NCBI GenBank assembly: GCA_903813345.2
Contig: CAIIXF020000002.1
Span: forward strand, 34,120,109 to 34,184,108
Direction of reading: 5' to 3'
Length of the DNA stretch: 64,000 nt
Source of the DNA: Owenia fusiformis
Taxonomy: Eukaryota; Annelida; Polychaeta; Sabellida; Oweniidae
Position 1 is the stretch's first letter. Each line of letters opens with the position of its first letter. The position numbers and the translations under genes are program-made. Below, in pieces: positions 12,961-26,400 of the stretch. Below the pieces are notes generated by a model, which ran no database searches, was not told the DNA's origin, and worked only from the letters and a program-made list of their open reading frames with translations.

Positions 12961-13850
12961 CCAGATGTTACTATTAACATACATGTACATTATTTGGATA
13001 CAGGTCAAGCATCCTTCTTGGTGAGAATGTTGAAAATAAAACAATTCTTCTAACGGAGTTTCATCCATTTCGTTACGAAGACGTAACGTCTTTATAACTA
13101 GGTGGGGACCAGTGTTGGTATGAACCATAATAGTCCATAAAAATGCACTGAGGTTATCTCTACGTTTTTTTGGGGACGATTAATCGAATTTTACAGGCCA
13201 CTCACATAAGATGTTTTTATCTCATTAGATACTTGTCTAGAAGCATTCCCCTGAATTAGTTTTCTAGCTAATTGAGCAATGTCACGCAAGTCAATATATG
13301 AATTAAGCTTTTCAAGAGGTAGTTAGGGAAACTATCTGAAAATGTCAAATCTAGCTGATAAACCAAATTGGCTTTGAGTTCGGATGAATATGTGTTTATT
13401 TTTTTACATAGTCTGAGATTGTTTGCAGTGGGAGATATCACGGCCTTAGTTGTAGTTTCTTTCTCGTAGCATTTTGTGTAATCAGAGATGTCAGAATGGG
13501 AATTTATGCGGTAGAATAATTTGTTTAATGATGTAAAACACTTATAAATGTAGAGAGATTAGATAACAAAGCACACCACACCACTACACAAATACTAACG
13601 AAATTGGTACCAAATGGAATAGATTGGAGTCATATATTAGTATTCTCATTGCAAAAATAACAAAATAAAATATTGAACTTAAGAGTAACCCCGAAAGATT
13701 GGCATATCAAATTATTGAAAATAGCTCGAGTCGACAGGAATGAACTCGAAATCCGGAATCGTAATCGAAATCACACGACACGTATACAAAGCATATTAGA
13801 AAAGCTCTGATAACTGATTATTTTAAGTCATTTTGATCAAAACAGAGAAC
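12961..13850 (+). repeat. Segmental duplication copy 1, right part
   Basis: Aligns by eye with about 19360-19860: shared ATCTCATTA, TTTTCTAGCTAAT/TTTTCTAGCTTAAT, AAGTCAAT, GGCATATC and other words in the same order. It continues the copy that starts at 3861 and was split by later insertions. Non-coding. Confidence 0.45.
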
Positions 13851-15530
13851 AGTTTTTTATTACGTATTTCAATATTGTAATACATGTCCCTTCTATACAT
13901 TATTTCTACTACATTCACAAAGAAGCTTCAAAATGAACTAATTAATTCCTGGGTCGTATTCATAATATGCACGGCAAGTGCCAGAATTGATTCTCACTCT
14001 CATGCCACTCTACGTCATGTTATTACAGGCTTCGACAATATCACTTGTACTTGTATGTTGTGTCAAATGACTGCTTTGTCATTGTTGTAAGTGCTCTTCC
14101 ATGCTCCTTGTTTCCGATTATATAGATGTATATGTCAAATTTGATGTATGAACTTGATGTATATGTCAAATGTGTTACTACCACGGCGTCAGTAGAGATT
14201 TTACATTTTATTTTGTTTATCTTGTGTTTATATAATCATATAAAAAGGTTTGACGAAGTGATTCGCTTGAGTACAAATATCTGACTTTTTGTCATCGTAA
14301 GCTTGAGTTTAAAATCTATTGAAAATTAATTAAAATTCGAATAGGAGGAGGAAGGGGGGGGGGTCAGATGTTTTGATTTCAATGGCATTTTAATTTCTCA
14401 AAGGAGGTATGTCTTGTTTTTAAGGGACGTGTGGAGCTACCCTTTGGATATATGTGCTTGGTATCTGAGATCTTCGTTTTTAATCAATCCTAAAAGTTCC
14501 ATGTTTCCCTTTTTGACCTTTTTCCATATAAATGGAAAATAAATGGCATCATGGGTACTGGTAGGGCTAGGGTAGCTCTGGAATACATGTAAATGTATTG
14601 CTAGTGTCACTTAATTTCTTGATTTAAAAAGTAATTCCATTTGGATCAACTTAAAACACCATTGAAATGTAACTATGTTATCTTATAGACATATGTGGAT
14701 TGTGATTTCATAATGAAATCGTGATCCTTGTAGGAGTAAATGAACTTTTAAAGGTTTTTCAGCATTGTGTCAATGGGAATTTAGCCCGACCTTTTTTAAA
14801 CAACTAGAAAATCATTAGAATTTGAATAAAGGTAAATAATGCTGCAAATCAAAGTTGTTTTGATAGAACATTACATACAGAATTCAAATATGTCATCAAA
14901 TAGAAGAAAAGGTAAGTTTTTAATGGTTAAAATGCAGATCTCCTAAAATCTCATTAAAACGAGACTTTAACAAGATTTCAAAGCTATATGGAAAAATGAC
15001 CATTGGGATTGTACATAGCAGGATTTTTCTGTAGAATCGCCACAATCTGGATAGGGACCTACGTGTAGATGCATGATTGTCCATCTCTTGTATTGCAGTG
15101 TAATTTGATTAAGCGAGTATGTTGCCAATATTTTGTTTTTCGTCAGGACCCAATATAAATCTTTATTTCTAAAAAACATGTTTTATTTTTGTAAGTTTCT
15201 GTTAATTTTTTAAATCATATCCAAGACGACTTTTCCAATTACCTTCTATCTTCTGTATACAATACTTATTTCTTAAGAATTCCATTTTGATCATAGTGAA
15301 CATGACGCTGAGATGAAGGACTGTAGGCAGTATTCCCAAAACAACAATGTAAAACCATGTTGAATAAATAAAAGATTATATGAGGACAATTGGCTCAATT
15401 TATGTACACGAGATAGAAACTGATTTCCCAAAAGTACAGTTTTCTCCATATATTACACAGGCAAAGGGTTAACAGTAAAAAACTATTTGGAGAACATCTC
15501 TTAATTCATTGATATTATAGGCGTTCGTAG
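13851..15530. other. Non-coding stretch, no gene recognised
   Basis: AT-rich with short motif-free open frames (13884-14090, 14967-15179). Bases 15305-15440 resemble about 800-900. Nothing else recognised. Confidence 0.35.
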
Positions 15531-15659
15531 TATGACTGACACAACTATAATTCATCATTTTGCCTCATATTTGTTCAAAATGGCGGCAAATTTCGTGAAT
15601 TTGAATGTTCAGTTGAAAGTTAATATTATCCCATCGAACGGAGTTCGGAGGGATATAGG

Positions 15660-15690
15660 GAACGCTTCCGTCCGTCCGTCCGTCCGCACG
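15660..15690 (+). repeat. CCGT tetranucleotide run
   Basis: A short (CCGT)n run followed by CGCACGTACG marks the start of the repeat-rich block that extends to 16510. Confidence 0.6.
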
Positions 15691-15937
15691 TACGTAATAA
15701 CGACAGTTCGTCCGTCTGGGTAATAACTCAAATACCGTTGGCCCGATTTTGCTCATATTTTGTACACATTTACCCTATGGGGGTAGAAGTTCTGCTCGAA
15801 AGCCTATTTTTAAAATGGCCGCTTATTTAAAAATGGAGGCCATTTCAGTGCCGATTTTACAGTTTTACAGGTTTCGCACATGGCAGCCATCTTGCAAAAT
15901 GGCGGCCTTTACTCGTTATTTTACGATTTTTGCTGTA

Positions 15938-16510
15938 ACTCGAAAAGTAGTGGAGCGATTTTGTTCATATTTGGTATGTGAATACTATAAGCATGGCACA
16001 CTGTCGAATGACACTTTTGGTAGAAAGCGGCCATTTTGAAAAATGGCCGCCATTTTTAAAAATGGTCACCATTTTGATAAATGGCCACCATTTAAACGTT
16101 TTTTACTGTTACTCGAAAAGTAGCGGAGCGATTTTGTTCATATTTGGTATGTGAATACTATAAGCATGGCACACTGTCTTATGACACTTTTGGTAGAAGG
16201 TAGCCATTTTGAAAAATGGCCGCCATTTTAACGTTTTTACCATTGATAACTCGAAAAGTAGTGGAGTGATTTTGTTCATATTTGGTATGTGAATACTATA
16301 AGCATGGCACACTGTCTAATGACACTTTTGGTAGAAGGTGGCCATTTTTAAAAATGGCTGCCATTTTAACGTATTTTACTATAACACGATAAGTACAGTA
16401 GTGGAGCGATTTTGTTCATATTTGGTATGTGAATACTATTAGCATGGCACACTGTCTAATGACACTTTTGGTAGAAGGTTGCCATTTTGAAAATGGCTGC
16501 CATTTTTGCT
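15938..16510 (+). repeat. Tandem array of an about 135-170 bp unit
   Basis: Four units start near 15938, 16111, 16249 and 16384. Each contains ACTCGAAAAGTAG-GGAGCG, TTCATATTTGGTATGTGAAT, AAGCATGGCACACTGTC and CACTTTTGGTAGAAGG. Each ends with an AT/GC palindromic stretch of the type GCCATTTTGAAAAATGGC. Units differ by small substitutions. The related GCCATTTT words extend back to about 15790. Confidence 0.8.
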
Positions 16511-17190
16511 ATATGCTTTGTATGTAAATATGCCAGCCGTGGCTGTTCGATTGGATCTGCTACGCTTTGGCGTTGCTGTTATCTAGTTTAAGATTGTCAA
16601 AGACCTTAAGGGTCATGCTGCCACCTTTACAATCTTGATGCAGCAACTGACCAATCATCAAATACAAGAAGTCAACTCTTCTCCAAGGGTGTATGCACTT
16701 AACTCTATAGAAATGTTCAAGGTTGTGTTCATGAGGATGTGAAAAGGTTGCGCCCAATGTGCGGGGTGTGATGAGAGTAGGTCCTTAGTCTTTTCAAAAG
16801 CAACCAAACGGCCAGGTCAAAGGCCATTTAAAAGATGAAGAACTATTACACATGCATGTCAAGGATTGGTTAAGAGGGGTGTGACTGGGAAAGACATAAA
16901 AACTGTGGCAGCATGGCCCTCTAGTTCCACAGGTTAAATGAACTAGGATTGCTAATCCACTACTGGCAACAAGGGAATGACAAAAAACTTTAACAATTCT
17001 GTCCGGGCTACTATTTATATTGAAGATACAACCATAATGAAAATCAATGTTATCATTCTTCTTAAAAATGGTCTCAATTCGAAACACCTAATCTAAAATA
17101 TCAGTTGTATTCTCCCCAAAGGCGAACTGATCAACCAGTGGTTAGAATAATTAAGCACAGATGCTTTGCTTATTTATGTGTTGATTTTTT
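16511..17190. other. Non-coding stretch, no gene recognised
   Basis: No exon, RNA gene or repeat end was recognised. Open frames at 16560-16757 and 16794-17087 lack any motif. Confidence 0.35.
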
Positions 17191-17990
17191 TCATGGCCTG
17201 AGTTCGTCGCTAACATGCTAAATATACGAGTTAGCTGACGTTTGGGAGTCTGACTTACCTTCTAAAGGTTAGAACCCGAATCTTAACGAAACCATATCAC
17301 CTTTGTTGCGTCGATGATGATGCATAAACACAGCATTTGATAGAAATTAGTGTAAATGCTTTTCCTACTTTTTCATTTTTCATCAATGTTGACTTCCGGG
17401 AAGGCGTTGTAGTTATCACGAAATAACGCATTGACCCTTGAACTTTACTTTGGTGACGTGTCAACCAAGCATGTCTGGTGTGAAAATTAAAAGAATATTA
17501 AGCAATGTTCTACATCCGCCAAGCTAAGTGAAGTAGCCAATATTTAAAATTACCAATTTCAAGTGAAGTACGCAACGAACGAAACTGCGTGATCTACACT
17601 CCCACTATTGGTCTGAACGAAATGCTACGTAGAAATATGAGCCGTCTGCTGTATTAGTCGATTAATAGAGTAAGACCTGTTGGTGATGCTTTATAAACAT
17701 TGAAGAACAAACGAACCTGTAAATCGTGAAAACAACGAACAAATATTCGGTTTCCACATATGTTCGGTAATTTTTCGTATTGAAACTTCCGGAACTTACA
17801 AGGAAATATCATTCATTTTCACGGTCCATGATTTACCTCTTGGATGTTGTGGCAAATGCTCCATGGTTTACGGAACAAAGGTGATATGGTTTCATTAAGA
17901 TTCGGGTTCTAACCTTTAGAAGGTAAGTCAGACTCCAAAACGTCAGCTAACTCTTATATTTAGCATGTTAGCGACGAACTCAGGCCATGA
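17191..17990. mobile_element. Foldback element with 116-bp inverted arms
   Basis: The arm 17191-17306 (TCATGGCCTGAGTTCGTCGC...CCTTTGT) is the near-perfect inverse of 17875-17990 (ACAAAGG...GCCATGA). The 570-bp centre has no recognisable frame. No unambiguous target duplication is visible because both flanks are T/A runs. Probably a non-autonomous DNA transposon. Confidence 0.7.
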
Positions 17991-18329
17991 AAACAATTCT
18001 AATGTCAGCTATTCATTGTGAGAGTCTCATTGAACATATGAGGCACTTTTTGAGATCATTTAAATATGGTAAGTTAAGTGATTTACCGAAAAAGAGGTAA
18101 ACCGTTTATTTTTATATAAAGCTCCATACCCAATCTCACCATACCTCATTCTATTTATAGAACGAAGATATCAACGATTTACTAGGATCTTAGTTTTATA
18201 AAGACCGCATTCTTCAATGGTAACTCTCTTTATTGTCTGGAGAGCTACCATTAATTGATTTTCGCTGTATAATATTATTGCTTATTACATTTTGTTTAGT
18301 ATTGGATAATGTATTACATCGACTATTTT

Positions 18330-19860
18330 ACTCTAATGTGAAATTTTGCAGTTTATAGGTAACTTGTGATCGGTGTTAAGTTAACCAGAACTTGTAAATA
18401 ACCATAATCTAACTTAGCATAGTTCTGAGCGAGATATTTGATGCTATTGCATTTTCTATTGCTATCGATAATAACAATCATGGTATCAATCTGTGCATGA
18501 ATAGGACAACTCCCCGAGGAAACTAAACAAATACGAGCGTCAACAATATATCGACGGATGGTTATGTTTTACGGCTTAGTAATGAAAAAGTATTGTTTAA
18601 GAGCACGGAACCAAAAGAGATTGTCCTTGAAACGTTTGCGTATTGATCTTTGTTCTTAACAAGATCTGGCCGGTTGAAGAAATGCAAAAACAATGCCAGC
18701 TCATTAAAAATAGATCGCAATCGTTACATTCTGTAGACTATACACGCTATTACTAAGTATAGATTCAACTGTGTTTAAACTCGTAAGCAGGATAACAAGG
18801 AATCTTGTGGACTATATAACATATTTATAAATGTTTCAGTAGATGTATTTGTAACAGTTTTCAAGGTAAGATGCAATGATAATTATCATTTATATACTAG
18901 TTAATTAAGGCTCTTTCATCAAGATGTACAGCATTGGTCTAATATTAAAGAGAATGGAACACATTGGAATGAACTTTGGTTGGCTAAAAATCGGAACAAA
19001 TGCAAAGAAATTCCATTGAGATACCTTATCCATTTGGTTTGATGATTGTATATCAGTACAGATGGATGTACCCATGAGCCCACATTGTCTGGTTTTGAAG
19101 TTCTTTGATACGTCAAGATGAGATATGAGATGGGTAACATATGGGTTTGAAATTCAAATTCAATTATACCAGTAGTTTCAAGTCTAATGATGTTTCAACA
19201 AAATACCAGGTCGTTCTATGAGTTCATACACAAATACACTGTACTCTCATTTATAAATGTTTCTCGTTGAGATTTTCACGGAAAAATATATTGATACACA
19301 AAATGTAGAGTATAACAACATTAGTGATCTTACGTTATCTCTGGTACATCATTTCACGCTTATTTGCATTTTGATGTGATTTTTGAGGATTTATATCATT
19401 ATCTCATTACATCAGACATCAAGTCTTGATGCATTTCCGAGAATTTATTTTCTAGCTTAATGGGGCAAAGTCAAGTAAATCAATTCAAAACAAGCTTTCA
19501 AATGGTTAGAATACTATCTAAAACAAACCAGATTGGAATTTAAGTGAACACTTTCGATTCATGCATATTGTGTCAGATATTATCCTTGATTTTATGAGGT
19601 AATTGTTGCATAAAATTACAGTTAAGTTGCCCTTTACGAATGGATGTCAATGAATACATATTGTGTAATTTATGCAATGTTTTGAATATGACATTTAAAG
19701 AAAAGATTTTAGAGATAGCCATCCCTATTGTCTTTTCGATGTATCAACAATACGTATAGTAGAATTGCATGAAAACTGTTTTTATATTCTCATGGGAAAA
19801 CTGGCATATCTATTTGAGATGGTGAATTTAATCAAATGTAATGCAATCTTGCCACTATAA
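18330..19860 (+). repeat. Segmental duplication copy 2
   Basis: Uninterrupted counterpart of 3861-4640 plus 12961-13850. It contains a TTATAAAT box near 18828 and a splice-donor-like TTCAAG|GTAAGA near 18866, about 40 bases apart, which resembles a promoter with a non-coding first exon. It could serve the downstream stress-protein gene, whose ATG is at 23375 (inference only). Confidence 0.45.
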
Positions 19861-21076
19861 ACGAACACAATCAATATTATACCCATTATGTAGATAATTT
19901 CGTTTTTATAATCCTTAATTTGGTAAGATTTATATGATACATTTTGAAAACGAATTTCGTCATCATCAGATACATGACCTTAAAAATAGGTCATCCTGCA
20001 TCAAATGTAACAAAAGATGTAATTGAATAAAAGCACTTGCAGTGGTCAGAGTACAAGAATATGAGGACATTGTGGATACTCTGAATAAGACAAGACATCT
20101 GTAACTCTCTTTATGCAGTTCTAGATCTCGAACGACGTTTTTAGCTCAACGTATCTAAAATTCGTAACGCATTCACCAGTTCTATGTGCACCAAAACGAG
20201 GTGCGATTGTGGTTACGTTTTGGACACTGTCTTGTGAAACCTCTCTTTTAACCATGTAAGCTATCACCTTTGTCAAAAGATAGGAATAAAAATTGTGCTG
20301 TTTTAGATGGTGCAATATATTGAAGCAAAGCAACCTACAAACAATACATCCTACATTCCTTCTGATATGAGTTAAGCTTTATTCGTTACTTGAAAGATGT
20401 TTGAGGAAAGGGTTGATGGGCGGTTTGTTCTGCTACACCTGTATGTATTCACCCTGATAAGATATTGGAACTGTTATCATCTGTGTTGTTCCGATGCTTC
20501 GCCGTTCCTAAGCCATGTTTTATCATTACGTTTGACTTCACGACACATGCCAACAAATGCAGAGTGGGCCAAAATGTCTTAATTTTTACTTCACTTGTCC
20601 ACACCAAAATCGTAGTAACTCAGTAATTATCATCTACAAAATTCGATCGATCGATAAACCTTTGATCAGCTCAACTGAGTAAAATTTGGATTACGATTGT
20701 AAACAACTTCACCGTACAAAAAATGCCAAAACATTTAAACATTTGAAAAAAAATTAAGGAAACAGTTTTGCTTAAGTTGATACTAACCCCAATTACATTT
20801 TTGGCTGTTTCGGGATAATACATAAAATTTTCATTGGATTAGTTACATCAATTATGAGTAAGTATTAGCCTCCCTTTGAGTCAGTTCCTTTTCAAGCGAA
20901 GCAGTTTTGTTTTTCCGATTTTGTGATATTTGAGCATTTATATCTGTACTTTCTTCAATCGGAATTCTATGGTTTGCATTGTGAATTGAACGAAATCCAT
21001 ATTCTGTTGGTTTAGTTGAAACTTGAAATTGGGGGTTTTCGATACCTAGCGAAATTTTGAAATAGCCCTACTGTTT
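19861..21076. other. Non-coding stretch, no gene recognised
   Basis: AT-rich, with short open frames only (20121-20333 and 20397-20582). Nothing recognisable. Confidence 0.35.
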
Positions 21077-21330
21077 TTTATTCCATAGTTAGCATGATAT
21101 TCATAGGATAACATGTGAAAATAAAAACGGTATTTTTGTAATCAGTGGTAAAATATCCATAGCATACGTTTTTTAGCCATGACATACGATGTCGTATGCG
21201 ATGGTTTATGGATTTTTGCTACTTCAGACTCAAAACGAGGCTAAGTGTCAACATCGCCGGATCTTTTGGAAAATTCGAATTAAATGACTTAGTTTCCGAC
21301 GATTCTGATGATGACTTTAACTATGGAATA
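21077..21330. mobile_element. Small inverted-repeat element (TTTTTATTCCATAGTTA ends)
   Basis: TTTTTATTCCATAGTTA near 21077 and its complement TAACTATGGAATAAAAA ending near 21330 bound about 250 bp. The interior contains a further palindrome, ACATACGATGTCGTATG. Likely a MITE. Confidence 0.5.
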
Positions 21331-21336
21331 AAAAGA

Positions 21337-21475
21337 ACATCCTATGATTTACTCGTGATATGATTTTAATCCACTCATGGTTATTGATATCTGCACTCTC
21401 TCGCTACGCTCGCTCGTGCAGATATCATATCCATTCGTGGATAAAAATCATATCACTCATAAATCATTTGTATTT
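21337..21475. repeat. Hairpin element with TGCACTCTCTCGCTACGCTCG core
   Basis: An imperfect palindrome: CCTATGATTTACTCGTGATATGATTTTAATCCACTCATGG, then GATATCTGCAC, the core, GTGCAGATATC, then the complement ending AAATCAT. A related hairpin with the same core type lies at 49390-49547. Confidence 0.6.
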
Positions 21476-21929
21476 AGCAAGTATAGCCTTTTTAACTATA
21501 TTTTAGAAATATTTTTGGAAGTACATAAATCATAATGCAATAATTGTACCTGATATAGAAAAAATAAATCTCACAGTGGTCTTAATGTAGCCTCTTGTGT
21601 ATAAAGACTGTTAAATCTTGTAATAGTTTATATTAATATAATGCAATAGTGAATATTAATTTGAGAATTCGTATATAGAACTCCATATCATCCTTGGTCC
21701 ATATTGAATTGAGTAACAAATGAGGTCCTTTGAATGAAGGATGCTCCATATGGCTAACAACACTTTATATTTAAGGATCTAGGCACTGATTCCAGCGCTT
21801 TGTTTGCAAAGTAAAGTTTCCACATACATTTAAGTAATGTTCCATTTCTGGCTCACCCTGTAAAGTTACTTATCTAAGCATTTGTAGGTTAAAACATCTT
21901 GTTTGGATATTAAAGGTTTGATTACCTAA
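21476..21929. other. Non-coding stretch, no gene recognised
   Basis: No exon or repeat terminus recognised. Confidence 0.3.
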
Positions 21930-22747
21930 CCCCCCTATCACACCAAACTAGTTCTCACCCGTTCTTGCCAGTCCTACGAAAACGTCGTAAAACGGGCTCA
22001 ATCTGGCTGTGGTCGGGAAATATGTCTGAAATAATTAGCTTCTTCGTTTTTAAACAGTCTTCAATACGTCCATCTCGTTCGCAGTTCGTTCAGGTCGCAC
22101 CACTTCGGTGTGCAACGTAGTAGAACGCGTCCCTTAGTCTAGAAGGTCAACATGACCTGATTACAGAACGGTATGGTCGCCATCGAATTTTGAATCGGTT
22201 CAAAATTCTAAAATCACATTCCCGTCTGAGAACGTTCATAAAGTTCATAAATAGACCTTAGAAAGTTGCAGCTACGTTCATTCCGTTCGCACACAGTTTA
22301 AAACCAGTTTTGAAGAACGCAGTGGCAACTTGTTTGGTGTGATAGCTATATTTTTGCTAACTCGTTCATAAGCAGTGTTAAATACGTTCTTAATCAGTTT
22401 AAACCCGTTTGCAATTAGTTCTACCTCGTTCTCAACACGTCCTCAGACAGTTCAACTCGTTGTTAAAACGTCCCTAATAGGGTTGAAGTACGACGGTTCG
22501 GTTCGTAGGAAGTCCAGCTCGTCGTTAGTACAATGTACGTTGTCACTCGTTCTAATTGTAGAACGTGACGACCACGAGAACATTTTGAGCATTGTCTAAG
22601 TTCTAGAGGACCTATCCGTTCGAGTAGGTTCGATGAAGTTTGTAAATAGATCCCAAACGGTTCTTAGTATGTCCAGTCCGTTCGTACACAGTTGAAGCCC
22701 GTTTTCGAGAACTTAGTGAGAACTAGTTTGGTGTGATAGTAGGGTTA
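21927..22747. mobile_element. Harbinger-like MITE, copy 2 (element 21930-22744)
   Basis: 815 bp, inverted relative to copy 1, with the same termini (CCCCCCTATCACACC on the left, GGTGTGATAGTAGGG on the right). The flanks are TAA on the left and TTA on the right, so the 3-bp duplication is not exact here; one base may have mutated. The internal terminus copy is at 22328-22347. Confidence 0.75.
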
Positions 22748-23374
22748 CGCTTGGTTACTCTTAGATGTTAACGTTGATTTCTTGCTTTTTCTGATTTTTT
22801 TACATTTTTATTAGTATTTTCCATCTGGCACTTGTGCACACGCATTTTTACAGTTGTAATATTGACTACTTTTTAAATCAATATTAGCTTCATGTACTTT
22901 AGAAATGTGATGTCGTGATTTAATATTATAATCTAACACTGGCTAGATCAGGTAGTGATATTTAAAGAGTAAATATGAAGTTCAATTGTTTTTGAAGGGT
23001 AGGCATTTTGACAACCGACGAGGGAATCCACAATTCCTGATATGCTGTGAGAAGTGACATAATATCGATAAATCCGCAGTCATATAAAGTAAAATGATAA
23101 GCAACCACTCTATTTTCAGTATCCATTGGCTGTTAATAAGACCAGTGTACAAAAGCAGAGCAGAGGAGGCCAGTATCTAGCGTTTCTACCAATTATAGGA
23201 CGTCTCGAAATAGATAGAGCATTTAGCAATCATTTGGAAGATCTATAAACTATGATTTAAAAGCAATTGATTGGATAAATACATATCTACATACTGTGAA
23301 GTACTTCTTCATGAAACAGTGAGATTTTTCTGAAGACCAACTCACAGAACTAACTATCGTTCACGTAAAGCAAG
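22748..23374. other. Upstream region of the universal stress protein gene
   Basis: No clear TATA box. Possible acceptor sites (TTTTTCTGAAG, AACTCACAG at about 23346) lie 20-40 bases before the ATG, so the 5' UTR may be spliced from an upstream exon. That was not resolved. Confidence 0.3.
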
Positions 23375-23450
23375 ATGGCGACTCAATCTAATGGAAGGAT
23401 AGTCGTTATACCCGTTGACAGCAGCGACCATGCTGCAAGAGCTTTTAATT
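23375..23450 (+). CDS. Universal stress protein exon 1
   Basis: Encodes residues 1-25 (MATQSNGRIVVIPVDSSDH...), with the first core strand and the conserved Asp15. The donor is AATT|GTGAGT; the split codon becomes Trp26. Confidence 0.9.
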
Positions 23451-26400
23451 GTGAGTATACCTACTAAGCATAGCCAATAAATTAATCTGTCATTTATCAA
23501 ATCGATAGTGCTAATTTCACACACTGAAGTGAAAAAATAAACAAACGGTTGGCAATTGACATGACATTTTGTTATTCGAATTCGTCACTCACGCCTGATA
23601 TATTTGTTCCGAATGGTTAAAGAAATTAATAAAGAGTAACAAATCAATTTGTCTCAATCATTGTCATTTAAACCATTCCTAATTTCTAAATACACCCAAA
23701 CGCTTCATTTTTCTGGTGTCAGGCATTAGTTAAACAGAATCTTTGTTTTTTCATCGAATTAGAGCATGCTAATTCTTCGCAATAATTATCTCATTAGTTC
23801 ACATATTTTAGAAGTATGCAGAATTATAAAGAAGCAATTACTTAACACTGTTGACGTAATATTGAGTTGACCTGGAGTGTAATGACCCTTCACCATGATA
23901 AATGCTTATTTCTCTAGGTTTTATTAAAAACCATTGATATTTTATTTTATTCAACATTGTAAATGCACGGCTGTTAATATCAACAGCAGATTGAGAGTGT
24001 TTTGTATTCTATTAACAATACTATAATCACGGGGTACCATCGAATAATTTTGGCAACGTACCGGAGAACGACATTTTACTAAGAAATGGCAATAATTTAG
24101 CACAATATATTTTTTAACTAGAGTTCTATTTTGATTTTGACAAAAGTAAGTATTCCATGCAATAACTATTTCATTCATGAGTTTGTAGGAATTCTGTTGG
24201 AACCCAGTTCTGATCAAGTACGAAGTTATTGAAATCGGCGCAGACGGACTTTACTCCGAAAGATGGTTTTTCGATTATAACTTTTCACAACATTTAAGTA
24301 TAGACTTTTGAAAAAAGTACAGAATAGTCCTTATACTTTTGAATAATTCTGCTATTTCTGATTCACACGACTCTGATTTGTTTAATTTAAAAAAAAGTTT
24401 TAAAAATATTACTTAGGAACGTAACCGGAGCTGGGAACGTAACCTGAGCAGATCAGTTGAATTATTTAAATCAAAAAAATTAAAATATATGATTTAAAGC
24501 ACATATACTAATTTAAAAACATACGGGATTGTTCGAATGCGTATTTATTAATATATATGCTTTAAATCATATATTTTATTTTTTTAAATTATATAATTCA
24601 ACTGATCTGCTCCGGTTACGTTCCCAGCTCCGGTTACGTTCCTAAGTAATATTTTTAAAACTTTTTTTTAATTAAACAAATCAGAGTCGTGTGAATCAGA
24701 AATAACAGAATTATTCAATAGTATAAGGACTATTCTGTACTTTTTTCAAAAGTCTATACTTAAATGTTGTAAAAAGTTATAATCGAAAAACCATCTTTCG
24801 AAGTAAAGTCCGACTGCGCCGATTTCAATAGCTTCGTACTTGATCAGAACTGGGTTCCAACAGAATTCCTACAAACTCATGAATGAAATAGCCATTGCAT
24901 GGAATACTTACTTTTGTCAAAATCAAAGTAGAACTCTAGTTAAAAAATATATTGTGCTAAATTATTGCCATTTCTTAGTAAAATGTCGTTCTCCGGTACG
25001 TTGCCAAAATTATTCGATGGTACCCCGTGATAATATTGGTGTTATAGAACTCACTAGATCGTGTCATTGTTTTTACATTATATTCATTGAGAGAATAAAA
25101 AACAAATGATCGATCTGAAATGCCACCATGCATCTGTTCGTAAGTCACGGAAAGAAACTGGCAATTAACATGTAAATTCCTAAAAGAATGACATTTAGCA
25201 ACAATCGCGCGATAACAGTCGACGTTTGCTATTATTGAGAATATTTCACCATGCAATACTTCATTTTTAGGGGGGCTTCATTGGCTAAGGGTGATTGAGA
25301 ATTGTCGATGCATCACTTAAGGTACTTTAGGCAATAGTCATTATGACAGTTTGAATTTTGGGTCGGTTCATTCTGATGTATTTTAACAGAATGTGCAACA
25401 TACGATGCCTTTATTAATCCAGAAATAATCCTGCAATCTAATCTAACGTAAATATTTAAATAGAAATGGTTACACGAGTCAATCAAAATGCTCGAACTTA
25501 GAATGCCTATACTCATGCAAGCTTTTAGAGGGAGCAGGTTGTCTTCATTGTCCGCATGCAAATAAATGCGGAAAATAATTTCGTTTTTTTGCTTGAAATT
25601 TAGAAATGTGTGCGATTTTGCAATTGATCGTTTCAAAGATACACACTTTCTTAATAATGAAAGCCAAAATGTTTATATATGTGGTTACATTTGCTCTAGG
25701 GTGGACGTACATGTATGGCGGCGGCAGCTTTACAAAATCAATATAGAACATTGGCGTAAGACCTACTGCTTATCCCCATATTTTAAGCTGCATACGAGTT
25801 TAATTCTCGATTTTGGAAAGTACGGCCATTGTACGGTTGCCGTAGATAAAATGTGACTGAGGTATAATATAAGGAATTGGTCAATTTATTAATCCGAGCA
25901 TTGTGGCGGGAACGATTTTTGTTTACCTCCCATGCTCCGAAATCCTTGTTGAAAATAACAAATGTCCGTCATGACCTTCTGTATTACTTCCTTTCTTAAA
26001 AGGAAAGATGTGATGAGTATCAGAATAAGACATCTATAGGTGCGTTGATTCATGGAATTTCATGTATGCTTCAATCAGGAACTCACGTCCATGCAGTTGA
26101 AAGACCCTTTCACATACACTGAGCACTTTTTAAGTGATTTTGGCCATTTTTGGACCAAATTGTCACAAGTGAACCCCTCCCCCTGAAATTTGTAGATATT
26201 TAGAAAGACAGGTTAACATACAAGTCAACATGCAAGTTGGGATTAATTTGGAATCAGACACAAGTGCATGTTTCTTCATTGAGTTCCTGATGCCTGATCG
26301 ACCTATTTGAAGGAATTTGAAATGGGAAAATAATGAAGATATATGAGGTGTTTTTGAAAGAACGCCGTAATTACCTCTCCAATTACTTCCACTATTAAAG

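Noticed and set aside
23951-25109. Matching frames MIRTGFQQNSYK... on opposite strands
   Set aside because: They arise from the palindrome; no domain, and they end in unrelated flanking sequence.
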